Part shown: positions 18,051 through 25,164 of the stretch, in pieces
How the letters are laid out: every line of letters begins with the position of its first letter
How positions within the stretch are numbered: the stretch's first letter is position 1
IMG/VR virus record: IMGVR_UViG_3300017752_000004
Coordinates: 1 to 64,000 of that record
Direction: 5' to 3' (one strand)
Length of the DNA: 64,000 nucleotides
Origin: a virus
The notes under the pieces: generated by a model
Seen by the model: the letters and a program-made list of their open reading frames with translations, nothing else
What the model was told of the DNA's origin: nothing
Databases searched by the model: none
Translations under genes and position numbers: made by a program

Positions 18051-18056
18051 ATTACA
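18051..18056 (-). promoter_or_regulatory. GTGTAAT start element of the 212-residue gene
   Basis: Minus strand TGTAAT preceded by G, ending 7 bases before the ATG at 18043. It belongs to the recurring GTGTAA[T/A] class and has no clear -35. Confidence 0.5.
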
Positions 18057-18059
18057 CCG

Positions 18060-18692
18060 TTATATATCTAATTCCCAGATCTGTTTTTGAAAAATTTCAA
18101 AATTCTTTTCGATATCGTACAAAGCATCGTGCAGTTGGTTTTCATCGAAAGGAATATCGTAATGCTGCAACAAGAACTTCTGATTAGTCTTTAATTTCCT
18201 TTCTCTATAATTTAGGTATCTTAGCTGCCAAGTTAGAAACTCGTCCTTGTCGGGCGTCTTATTGCCCTTGGCGATAGCCGTGGCGATAGCCTTCGTATCG
18301 AAACACCTACTAGCGAAAGAGTAATCCATTTTTAGATTCAGGTTCCGAGCAATCACGCCCAGCATATACAAATCATATCCCAAAATATTTTGGCCGACGA
18401 CAATAACGTCATCTTGGTTAATCAACTCAATAAACTCTTTGAATACAGAAGCTGGATCTTCAGCTTTGGACTCGTAGTCTCGTCTGTCGAATCCTGTGAT
18501 TCTAGCCGCACCTTCTGAAACGTTTAAATCATTCCATTTTAGAAATCTATTGTGTTTCTTTGTTATTTTTTTGCCAGTAGCTTCGACATAAGCTAACTGC
18601 CAAGGTTTTGACGACACAAGGTTTAAGCCTTCGGTTTCTGTGTCGAAAATAACATATTTTTGATCGAATTTAAATCTAAGTAATTCTTCCAT
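18060..18692 (-). CDS. DnaQ-like 3'-5' proofreading exonuclease
   Basis: A DEDD-superfamily exonuclease equivalent to the epsilon subunit. ExoI: FDTETEG with D17 and E19. ExoII: VGQNILGYDLYML. ExoIII: HDALYDIEKN, with the His four residues before the Asp as in the DEDDh group. The frame opens further upstream, but the ATG at 18692 follows a strong GGAGG and overlaps the stop of the PHP gene (TAATG), so this start is chosen; the protein is 210 residues. Because phage Pol III alpha has no exonuclease of its own, this protein probably proofreads for it. In many Pol III alphas the PHP region is where epsilon binds, and here the PHP gene is translationally coupled to the exonuclease gene. Confidence 0.88.
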   Translation of the reverse strand: MEELLRFKFDQKYVIFDTETEGLNLVSSKPWQLAYVEATGKKITKKHNRFLKWNDLNVSEGAARITGFDRRDYESKAEDPASVFKEFIELINQDDVIVVGQNILGYDLYMLGVIARNLNLKMDYSFASRCFDTKAIATAIAKGNKTPDKDEFLTWQLRYLNYRERKLKTNQKFLLQHYDIPFDENQLHDALYDIEKNFEIFQKQIWELDI

Positions 18693-19372
18693 TATTTGTC
18701 CTCCTTCCATGCTTCTACGCAAAAACGATCACTGCCAAAATGGTCAAGTCGTGGGTTAGATAAACTGGCTTGCCTGCCAGGCTGACGATTGCAGATGCAT
18801 TTATATGTTTGAAATGCATCGATATCTTCTTTGTTTTCATAATAAATAGATTTGGCTTTTATTATTCTCTTTTTGGGGCTGATGTTAGCGTACTCCTTAA
18901 CTTTTTCTTTGAGTAAAAAGTCAAAGGGGAGATTATTGTCTTCCATAATAAAATCGATCTCGTTTGGCAGGCGCGGCATGCAGTTAGCAAAACTAGTAAG
19001 GTTTTTATGCAAGAATGAATCATAAAATGGAATTGCAAACTTTAGATTATCGTAGTCGAACCAAGGCGTTTTCAATTTTTTACTGAAGCTTTCGGTATGT
19101 AACTTGTATAGATCCTTACATCCTTTATCTCCATCTGCAAAAGCCAACACCTTACTTTCTGATTCTTCGCTTTCATCATCATTGTATATGGACACACGAA
19201 GGCCGAATTTAAGACGACTCCCGAACGATCTAAAAGCTTCTGGAAACCCAGTCATAGAGTCTTCTACTATGAATACGTCTTCAATCTTGTTATCTGTGCA
19301 GATGCGATCAATATCATTGACTCGCAAAATACTACGACCAATTGAAAAATGAGTTTTGAATAATGGAATCAT
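18692..19372 (-). CDS. Detached PHP domain of DNA polymerase III alpha
   Basis: A 226-residue protein that follows the start of DnaE: IPLFKTHFSIGRSIL aligns with the opening PHP strand, IEDVFIVEDSMTGFPEAF with the alTD.nl.ga.eF segment, and LKFGLRVSI with the IkpiiG strand. Near the end, KSIYYENKEDIDAFQTYKCI matches the VHYLKPEDAEAH segment that closes PHP domains. The usual first metal motif HxH is degenerate (KTHFS), so phosphoesterase activity is unlikely and a structural role is more probable. It lies upstream of the polymerase gene at 14797-17367, separated by the exonuclease and an unknown gene. Assignment is by alignment in the head and by context. Confidence 0.72.
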   Translation of the reverse strand: MIPLFKTHFSIGRSILRVNDIDRICTDNKIEDVFIVEDSMTGFPEAFRSFGSRLKFGLRVSIYNDDESEESESKVLAFADGDKGCKDLYKLHTESFSKKLKTPWFDYDNLKFAIPFYDSFLHKNLTSFANCMPRLPNEIDFIMEDNNLPFDFLLKEKVKEYANISPKKRIIKAKSIYYENKEDIDAFQTYKCICNRQPGRQASLSNPRLDHFGSDRFCVEAWKEDK

Positions 19373-19389
19373 TTAGCTACGCTATTCTA

Positions 19390-20391
19390 TTAATATCGCT
19401 TTGTCAAGTGTTTTGGGCAGCCTCCATAGTGTTTTACTTCATGACTGCCGCCCTCTGGAACCATCTCCTTGTCAAAATCATCTTGGAAGCATGAAGAAGC
19501 AAATTCTCCATCTTTGTTTTTAATTTCAACGTAGAAAAAATCAAACTTATACGGACAATGCCACATCACAGTGCCATCTTTTTTGAGTTGTCCTTTTTCT
19601 TTTGCAAAGCCGCATTGAAGTTTGCCGCCGAAGGAGCCGTCGGAAGGGAAGCCTTTATCTAAAGCAAAGTTAGATACCGCATTTTTTTCATCAAAATTTT
19701 CCAAATAATCTTGGATTGATGCCAATTGCAATTCAAAACCTTCTAGATCGTCTTCTTCAATAGGGTCCATCTTCATTAGTCCGTTTTTGTTTAAGTCAAA
19801 CTTTAAAAACAAGAATTCTGAAGTTCTATTCGCGTATTCTGGGAATAGGTGCTTGATGGCCAAGCAATACATATAGTCTTGTAGGTTGTCTTCTTTTTCT
19901 TTACCTTCAAACATCTTTTTGCTTGTTTTGTAATCTCGGATAATAGCTATCTTTTTATCCTTATACAGAAAGAGTTGGTCAATAAAGCCTCGGATATGGT
20001 ATCCGTTTTTCTCGATGTCAAAGCCTAACTCGGAATGAGCTTCGTCTGGCACGCCCAAGTCTTCCCCGTGGAAATTACAACTAAGGCCATTGAGAATCAT
20101 CTCTTTGATCATAGTCATGTTGTCTTCGTCTGTCACCCCTAGTTCTGTAGCATCTGACATGATCAAATCCTTGACAGCTTTAGCGGCAAAAGGATCTTGA
20201 GCTTTTACAACTTTATTAAAGTGAGTCTTCGTCTTTTCCTTTGAAAGAAATTCAAAAACATTGTGACACACAGTGCCTCGTCTAGCTCCATCATTATTAG
20301 TGTCTGGTAGTTTTTGCTTGTATTTTGTCCAGTAGATCCAACTACACGATTGCGCCGTCTTAATGCGACTTGCTGATAATTTAACTTCCAT
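19390..20391 (-). CDS. RecB/Cas4-like PD-(D/E)XK nuclease
   Basis: The protein begins LSASRIKTAQSCSWIYWTKY, the standard opening of RecB/AddB/Cas4-like nucleases, then GARRGTVCHNVFEFL (the H of the motif I helix), GFIDQLF (metal Asp) and IAIIRDYKTSK (the D-x-K core with the following QxxxY-like LQDYMYCLAI). Cys16 and four C-terminal cysteines (260, 279, 301, 325) could ligate an Fe-S cluster or zinc, as in AddB-type and Cas4 nucleases. It probably acts as a 5'-3' or 3'-5' exonuclease in recombination or end processing. It overlaps the primase gene by 11 bases. Confidence 0.82.
   Translation of the reverse strand: MEVKLSASRIKTAQSCSWIYWTKYKQKLPDTNNDGARRGTVCHNVFEFLSKEKTKTHFNKVVKAQDPFAAKAVKDLIMSDATELGVTDEDNMTMIKEMILNGLSCNFHGEDLGVPDEAHSELGFDIEKNGYHIRGFIDQLFLYKDKKIAIIRDYKTSKKMFEGKEKEDNLQDYMYCLAIKHLFPEYANRTSEFLFLKFDLNKNGLMKMDPIEEDDLEGFELQLASIQDYLENFDEKNAVSNFALDKGFPSDGSFGGKLQCGFAKEKGQLKKDGTVMWHCPYKFDFFYVEIKNKDGEFASSCFQDDFDKEMVPEGGSHEVKHYGGCPKHLTKRY
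19402..19407 (-). promoter_or_regulatory. Candidate -35 for the PHP/exonuclease genes
   Basis: TTGACA on the minus strand 29 bases upstream of the PHP ATG at 19372. At 17 bases spacing the -10 would be the poor TAGCGT, 6 bases before the ATG, similar to the thyX arrangement. The -10 is weak, so confidence is low. Confidence 0.35.
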
Positions 20392-21424
20392 TTAAAATTT
20401 TGATTAATTTTTTGCAGTGAGTGTTTTTTGATAACGCCTCGTTTGATTTAATTTGCTTCAAGACATACTGTTGAAATTTGTCATCTCCCAGGCTCCATTT
20501 GTTGCATCGTCCGTGCCATTCCGTAAAGCCGCTAAGTTTGCCTGTGTCGGATTCTAGCATATCTCCAAAATCATTACATAGAGGCGGGTTTATTTTAATC
20601 ACCGAAAGATCAAACACAGAAGCCAGCTTTGAAGCTATCTTAATTGACGCCAAGGCCCCAGAGTTTGTTTGCTTGGTGTTATCATTGTTTGTCGCTATAA
20701 CAATCCTATGAAGATCAAAAGAATTTAAATAAGATATAAGCGCTGGCGAAGCGTCCAGCCCAAAAGTAACCAATACGTTTTTAAAACCAGCTTCATATAG
20801 AGCAAGGCAGTCCCCGATACTCTCCACTAAGATAACTTCGTTAAGGTCTTCTATCGGCTTGTGAGAGAGCTGGTGAGGGTAGACCCATCCACTCTTACGT
20901 CCCATGTGTTTCCATTTTGGAATATGCTCATCGTTAGTGACTGAGCGGCCAGAAAAGCCATGAATTTGTCCATCTAGGTTATGGATAGGAAAAACTATAC
21001 GGCGGTACATCTTACCTCCCCCAGCGTAGCCGCATTTAAATTCATCTTGAATAGATGAAGATACCCCCCTTTTCTCGTAGAAGGTTTTCATTGGCAGTAG
21101 TTTTTCTAAATGTGATTCTGGGTAAATTTTTTCCATTTCTATAACGTCTTCTTTCTTTGTCTCAAACCCTTTTTGGTCTGGATTATTGACCATATACTCT
21201 TTGAGAGCTTTAGGGTCTTCTGTTTTTAAAGTCTCCTTGATTAGAGCGGTAAAAGGTTTTGCTTGGTCATCTCCGCCAAAATCCCTCCATACTCCAGAGT
21301 CTTTATATATTATAAGGGAAGTATTTGTTTTTCCATTGCGGAAGGTTGCGCGAGTTCTCCAGTGAGAGCCGCAATCTTGCAAGACATAACCTAACTTCTC
21401 TAATGAATGTTTGTACTCACTCAT
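20381..21424 (-). CDS. DnaG-type DNA primase
   Basis: Residues 1-70 resemble a primase zinc-binding region that has lost its cysteines (CGSHWRTRATFRNGKTN, then GVWRDFGGDDQ). The catalytic core follows: YEKRGVSSSIQDEFKCGYAGG, RRIVFPIHNLDGQIHGFSGR, and TOPRIM motif VESIGDCLALYEAGF with its Glu. The second TOPRIM motif reads IATNNDNT where DnaG has DxD, so the first Asp is Asn while the second is kept. The C-terminal ~80 residues may be a helicase-interacting part. It starts in an ATGA overlap with the DnaB gene, the usual helicase-primase pairing. Confidence 0.85.
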   Translation of the reverse strand: MSEYKHSLEKLGYVLQDCGSHWRTRATFRNGKTNTSLIIYKDSGVWRDFGGDDQAKPFTALIKETLKTEDPKALKEYMVNNPDQKGFETKKEDVIEMEKIYPESHLEKLLPMKTFYEKRGVSSSIQDEFKCGYAGGGKMYRRIVFPIHNLDGQIHGFSGRSVTNDEHIPKWKHMGRKSGWVYPHQLSHKPIEDLNEVILVESIGDCLALYEAGFKNVLVTFGLDASPALISYLNSFDLHRIVIATNNDNTKQTNSGALASIKIASKLASVFDLSVIKINPPLCNDFGDMLESDTGKLSGFTEWHGRCNKWSLGDDKFQQYVLKQIKSNEALSKNTHCKKLIKILNGS

Positions 21425-22938
21425 AGATCATCGAAGGATGGAATGTCAGAAGAATCACTTGAGGCTAAATTGCCCCCATGATTTCTGAAACTCATAATGT
21501 CTCGCAAGTCTCCACATTCTGTAATGTTGAAATTATGGAACGAAAGGTTCATGAAATTCTTACGAAGGGTGTCGTCTACCTGCACGGGCTCTACTGCCCC
21601 AGCAATATCCTTACCTAAGTGTCGGGACTTAACATTGATTAATTTATGAGTTCCAAACTGAGGTCCCTCTTCTGCAATTTCATCGTTTGTTTTTTGACGA
21701 AGAATAAACATATGCGAGCAAAATTGAGTGATTCGGTCTGAAAGAGAAACGATAGATTCGTCGTCAACGATATTAGCGCTCTGTCTGTTAGTTGTAATAC
21801 CGCTTCTGTTGGATTGTACAGAAGTGATCATTGGTATCACTGGATTGCCATCTTCAAGTATTTCTTTTTGGATGCATTTTTTAAATTTGTCTACCATTTC
21901 ACCGACTGTTTGCCATTCGCTTTTACTCCCGCCCCCGCTATCTGAAGAAGTTTTAATGTAGTCAAAGGAAAAAATCATTTTATTGCCTCGACCAACTTTT
22001 GAATAGTAAAACCTTTTAAGACTATTAATCATTGAATCAACATCCATTCCACCAACATTGTAGTAGTAGAATTTTAAATTTTTAACCTTCTTCCACACTG
22101 CTCTTACTTTTTGAACAGTTTCCGCTCCAGCCTGTCTCCACTTGCCGCTTTCTAGTAAATAGGATGGCACGCCAGATAGTGCAGCACATTGCCGAATAAT
22201 CAATTCTTCCTTGCTCATCTCGCCATTATCAAAATGAAGAACTGGGACATCGTATTTTGCTGAAACCTTGGTGGAGTAATCCATGCAGTACTGCGTCTTA
22301 CCCACACCAGAGCGAGCAACAATAACCGTAATATTTCCTGGACGGAGAAGAGAGCCGTAAATATCATTGATTTTTTCGTGAGGCCCCATCATGCCAAATT
22401 CCTCTAGTGGGTTATTGCCGCGCTCTTCAATGAACTCTTCCATTCCTTCGAAAATGTTTTCTGGAACATCAGATCCAATTTCGAACATATTGATGTTCTC
22501 GTTATAAATCTGATCAGCAGACTCGATGATCTTTAGGTAAGGCATGTCCGCAGAAAGAGCCTTCATAGAATCAGCTATTTTCTTGGCAGTCTTACTGATT
22601 TCTCTGCGAACGCTATACTTCTTCAACTCCTTGATTGACGACTCAATCTTTCCTTCAGAGTGGATCTTGCGCATGGATAACGAGCGAACGTAATCTATCA
22701 ATGAAATGTTTTCTTCAAACTTAATCCCAAGATCTTGGATTCTTTGGACTAAGACGATATCGTCAATTTGCTCGTCTCGCTCAGAAGCTCTCTTTAGAAC
22801 GGCGAACAGCGTTCTATGCAAAAGAGAATTGTCATAAAAATCAGACTCTCCAATAAGATGCATGAAATTAAACAGAACCTTTGGTTTTTGAATAAAGGCT
22901 GCTAGGACTTGCTTTTCTATTTCGAGACTATATATCAT
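21421..22938 (-). CDS. dnaB: Replicative DNA helicase, DnaB type
   Basis: DnaB/gp41-type hexameric helicase that unwinds DNA ahead of the polymerase. The N-terminal helical domain (SLEIEKQVLAAFIQKP ... DFYDNSLLHRTLF) is followed by a linker and a RecA-like motor: LRPGNITVIVARSGVGKTQ (Walker A), VLHFDNGEMSKEEL, IFSFDYIKTSS (Walker B region) and MITSVQSNRSG. The frame opens at an ATG at 22956, but that codon lies upstream of the -10 box of a strong promoter; the ATG at 22938 gives the normal DnaB N-terminus and is used here. It leads an operon with primase and the RecB-like nuclease. Confidence 0.93.
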   Translation of the reverse strand: MIYSLEIEKQVLAAFIQKPKVLFNFMHLIGESDFYDNSLLHRTLFAVLKRASERDEQIDDIVLVQRIQDLGIKFEENISLIDYVRSLSMRKIHSEGKIESSIKELKKYSVRREISKTAKKIADSMKALSADMPYLKIIESADQIYNENINMFEIGSDVPENIFEGMEEFIEERGNNPLEEFGMMGPHEKINDIYGSLLRPGNITVIVARSGVGKTQYCMDYSTKVSAKYDVPVLHFDNGEMSKEELIIRQCAALSGVPSYLLESGKWRQAGAETVQKVRAVWKKVKNLKFYYYNVGGMDVDSMINSLKRFYYSKVGRGNKMIFSFDYIKTSSDSGGGSKSEWQTVGEMVDKFKKCIQKEILEDGNPVIPMITSVQSNRSGITTNRQSANIVDDESIVSLSDRITQFCSHMFILRQKTNDEIAEEGPQFGTHKLINVKSRHLGKDIAGAVEPVQVDDTLRKNFMNLSFHNFNITECGDLRDIMSFRNHGGNLASSDSSDIPSFDDL

Positions 22939-22947
22939 ATATAACGC

Positions 22948-22975
22948 ATAATACATGCGCCGTAGACATTGTCAA
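22948..22975 (-). promoter_or_regulatory. Promoter of the dnaB-primase operon (leaderless type)
   Basis: Minus strand TTGACA (22970-22975), 16-base spacer, TATTAT (22948-22953), then 9 bases to the ATG at 22938. No ribosome-binding site separates promoter and start; the predicted leader is 0-4 bases. Confidence 0.75.
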
Positions 22976-22978
22976 GGG

Positions 22979-23221
22979 TTAATCTAGCTCTTCCGCTTCA
23001 ATTATATTTTGAGAATACTCTTTAGTGTAGTTTTCAATAGATTTTATCAACCCAGACTCTGTTATTTGGGATTCGCAATTTGTATAAATAATTGGGGTTC
23101 CATCCTCGTTACAATAAGCCATTATAAAGCCTTTGTAGCACTCCGCAGAACCAGTAAGTTCATATAATTGTCGTAAAATTTTATCTGGAAGCTCGAATTG
23201 CTTGAATTTTGGTTTATCCAT
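22979..23221 (-). CDS. Small acidic protein of unknown function
   Basis: An 80-residue protein with an acidic C-terminal tail (IIEAEELD) and a central beta-like segment (KGFIMAYCNEDGTPIIYTNC). No family is recognised. It is preceded by a GTGTAAA element ending 9 bases before the ATG (or, read as TAAAAT, 7 bases), and followed by the dnaB promoter, so it is probably its own transcription unit or the first gene before dnaB. Confidence 0.6.
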   Translation of the reverse strand: MDKPKFKQFELPDKILRQLYELTGSAECYKGFIMAYCNEDGTPIIYTNCESQITESGLIKSIENYTKEYSQNIIEAEELD

Positions 23222-23230
23222 GTGAATTAT

Positions 23231-23236
23231 TTTACA
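23231..23236 (-). promoter_or_regulatory. GTGTAAA start element of the 80-residue gene
   Basis: Minus strand TAGTGTAAAATAATTCAC leads into the ATG at 23221. It matches the GTGTAA[T/A] class seen before other genes in this window; no -35 is evident. Confidence 0.45.
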
Positions 23237-23638
23237 CTACCCCAAAAGTTTTGCGAAAAATTCTTCTGACAATTCATCATCTGGGTATATTTGGAGTAGT
23301 TCTATTTTATTTATCTCACAAAAATCCATTTTTTTATCATCTCTACGTATTTGGCTTAAAAAATTAGCTCTAGTTCTATGAAAAAACGCAACAAACTTCA
23401 AGTGTTGTGCGCCTTGCACTTCTATAGCTATACCTTTAGTGTGGTTGTAAAAATCTAGAGAGAGTTGAGTGCCAACCACCTTAAATTCTTCGTACACGGC
23501 GTCATATTTCCAGTATTGATAAAGATACTTTCTAACTTCGGCCTGAAACTTACTACGGCACTTGCCATTCCACTTTATTTTATACTTATGAGCGTTTCTT
23601 AAGTTTTTTTCTTTGCCATGTAGGGTTTTAAATTTCAT
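23237..23638 (-). CDS. PD-(D/E)XK-type nuclease (DUF559/Vsr-like)
   Basis: The 133-residue protein has the core of small restriction-like nucleases: a metal Asp in LSLDFYNH, IAIEVQGAQH (E-x-Q in place of the usual E-x-K/D-G, followed by the typical QH), then the RRDDKKMDFCEINKIELLQIYPD segment of DUF559/Vsr-like proteins. A positively charged N-terminal third (KTLHGKEKNLRNAHKYKIKW) may bind DNA. It could be a repair or debranching nuclease, or a free-standing homing-type nuclease next to recA. The SD (GGAGG) ends about 10 bases before the ATG and can pair with an upstream ACCCTCC. Confidence 0.7.
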   Translation of the reverse strand: MKFKTLHGKEKNLRNAHKYKIKWNGKCRSKFQAEVRKYLYQYWKYDAVYEEFKVVGTQLSLDFYNHTKGIAIEVQGAQHLKFVAFFHRTRANFLSQIRRDDKKMDFCEINKIELLQIYPDDELSEEFFAKLLG

Positions 23639-23647
23639 AAACGAGTA

Positions 23648-23684
23648 ACCCTCCTGGTGCGCATCGTGGAGTGGCGTGGAGGGT
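23648..23684 (-). promoter_or_regulatory. Hairpin that could hide the ribosome-binding site of the nuclease gene
   Basis: On the minus strand ACCCTCC (23678-23684) is exactly complementary to GGAGGGT (23648-23654), which holds the SD for the ATG at 23638. The 23-base loop is GC-rich in an otherwise AT-rich genome. Folding would lower translation of the nuclease; there is no T-run, so it is not a terminator. Confidence 0.4.
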
Positions 23685-23698
23685 GTTGTTAGGGTTAT

Positions 23699-24811
23699 TT
23701 ACACCAATTCTGTAATATTGGATTTAAAATAATTTATCAAAAACTCAGACAAACTTTTGTTTTCTTCAATAAAATTGAATACATTGGCTTCTCCATGAAT
23801 TTTTTCTGGAACATCTGGGCAAAAATCTTTAACCATTTCTTTCAACTCTTCGCCAACGGTAATCCATGCTCCTTTTTTACTGATAAACTCCCACATATAC
23901 AACAAATCTACAAGTTCTTTTTCAACCCAGATTGACGTGCCGTTAGTTCTTCCGTAGCGAATTGGGTAAGGTATTGTGTTGTTTGTCTTTTCGTTAGGGG
24001 ATTTTTTGATAGAAGCTTTGGCCCAATGCCCAATAATTGGATTAGTTTTAGGGCAGGGTTGCTTTTTAGATGGATCTTGCAAAATCATATCCCCCCTATA
24101 CCTAGGTTCAAATTCAATAATATAATTAGCGAAGTGAAGTAAGGCGTTGCCTCCAGTTGCGGATGTCTGACGCACAGGAGCCTTTGAGTATGGGTCAATC
24201 TTAATGTCTGCCCTCACTTGGCTGATGAAGATGGCCATATGGCCCCTTTTTGTGAGTTTAATAGACATTCTCTTCATAAAGTTGGCTGCGATGACCGCAC
24301 CGCCAGCAACTTTGTTAGAATCGTAAAACGATTTTTCTATATCCTGCTTAGAAATCAACCCATCCACTGAGTCTAGAATAAAACAATATTTAAATTTATC
24401 TTCGTTTTTCTCGACCAAAGTATGTATTGCGTCAACTACAACCTCATAAATATTACTCTCAAAAACAAAACAAGTTCCTTGTACCCAGTCTTTAGCTGAA
24501 AAAACAAATCTTACGCCAGATCTTTTCATCATTTCATTCGAAAGCCGACCTTCAGCTTTGATATAAAACCCTTTAGACCCTGGAACGTCATTTAGCATAT
24601 TTTTCATAACCTCCAATGAGGCCGATGTTTTGCCTCCCTCGTTCATTCCAACGAAACGATGTAGGCCAGGGCCGAATCCCCCATTAAGCATTAAATCAAG
24701 TTGCAGGGAGCCGCTCGAAGCTTTATAATCGATAGCATCTTCGAAGTTGTAATGATCTTCCTTTTTGTCTTTAAGAAATTTTTCTAGTAGTTCTGAATCT
24801 TTATCGCTCAT
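23699..24811 (-). CDS. RecA-family recombinase
   Basis: Strand-exchange recombinase of the RecA/UvsX family, 370 residues. Visible features: SGSLQLDLMLNGGFGPG, Walker A GMNEGGKT (55-62) in place of RecA GPESSGKT, FYIKAEGRLS matching the DAE segment, Walker B YCFILDSVDGL, the MRMSIKL-type helix, FISQVR (the QxR motif of loop L1/L2 boundary) and SATGGNALLHFA. In the filament it would bind ssDNA and catalyse pairing for recombination and repair. It begins in an ATGA overlap with the 119-residue gene and ends an operon that starts at thyX. Confidence 0.9.
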   Translation of the reverse strand: MSDKDSELLEKFLKDKKEDHYNFEDAIDYKASSGSLQLDLMLNGGFGPGLHRFVGMNEGGKTSASLEVMKNMLNDVPGSKGFYIKAEGRLSNEMMKRSGVRFVFSAKDWVQGTCFVFESNIYEVVVDAIHTLVEKNEDKFKYCFILDSVDGLISKQDIEKSFYDSNKVAGGAVIAANFMKRMSIKLTKRGHMAIFISQVRADIKIDPYSKAPVRQTSATGGNALLHFANYIIEFEPRYRGDMILQDPSKKQPCPKTNPIIGHWAKASIKKSPNEKTNNTIPYPIRYGRTNGTSIWVEKELVDLLYMWEFISKKGAWITVGEELKEMVKDFCPDVPEKIHGEANVFNFIEENKSLSEFLINYFKSNITELV

Positions 24812-25164
24812 TTAAATAGTTCTTTTGTGTTCTTTGGTTTATTATCCACTGGAACGTAGTCGTTTCCAGTCTTTTCTCCTAAATCGAACGTACCGTATTT
24901 AGATAGATCAGCTTTAAAATTGAAATTTCTCCATTTTCTGTCCATCGGCTTTACTAATGGTTGGGAAACGATGTACGCGAGACTGTCGTACTTCTTGGGG
25001 AATGTAGCTACCTCTAAGAACTCCAATGAGTATCTATCTTCAAGGTCCTTCAAAAGCTTCATTTCTCTAGCCCAAAAAAACCTTTTACCGTTTTTTGGTA
25101 CATCCACCAATCTTTCAATGACGGCCTGTCTTCTTTTATGCGGAGTTAGCTTTTTTGATGTCAT
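24808..25164 (-). CDS. Unknown protein coupled to the RecA-like gene
   Basis: A 118-residue protein with a basic N-terminus (TSKKLTPHKRRQAVIERL), a helical middle (REMKLLKDLEDRYSLEFLEV) and a C-terminal part beginning PKKYDSLAYIVSQPL. I do not recognise it. The frame opens at a TTG at 25170, but the ATG at 25164 is preferred. It overlaps the end of the dehydratase gene by 29 bases and the start of the recombinase by ATGA, so it may be a recombination accessory, by context only. Confidence 0.6.
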   Translation of the reverse strand: MTSKKLTPHKRRQAVIERLVDVPKNGKRFFWAREMKLLKDLEDRYSLEFLEVATFPKKYDSLAYIVSQPLVKPMDRKWRNFNFKADLSKYGTFDLGEKTGNDYVPVDNKPKNTKELFK

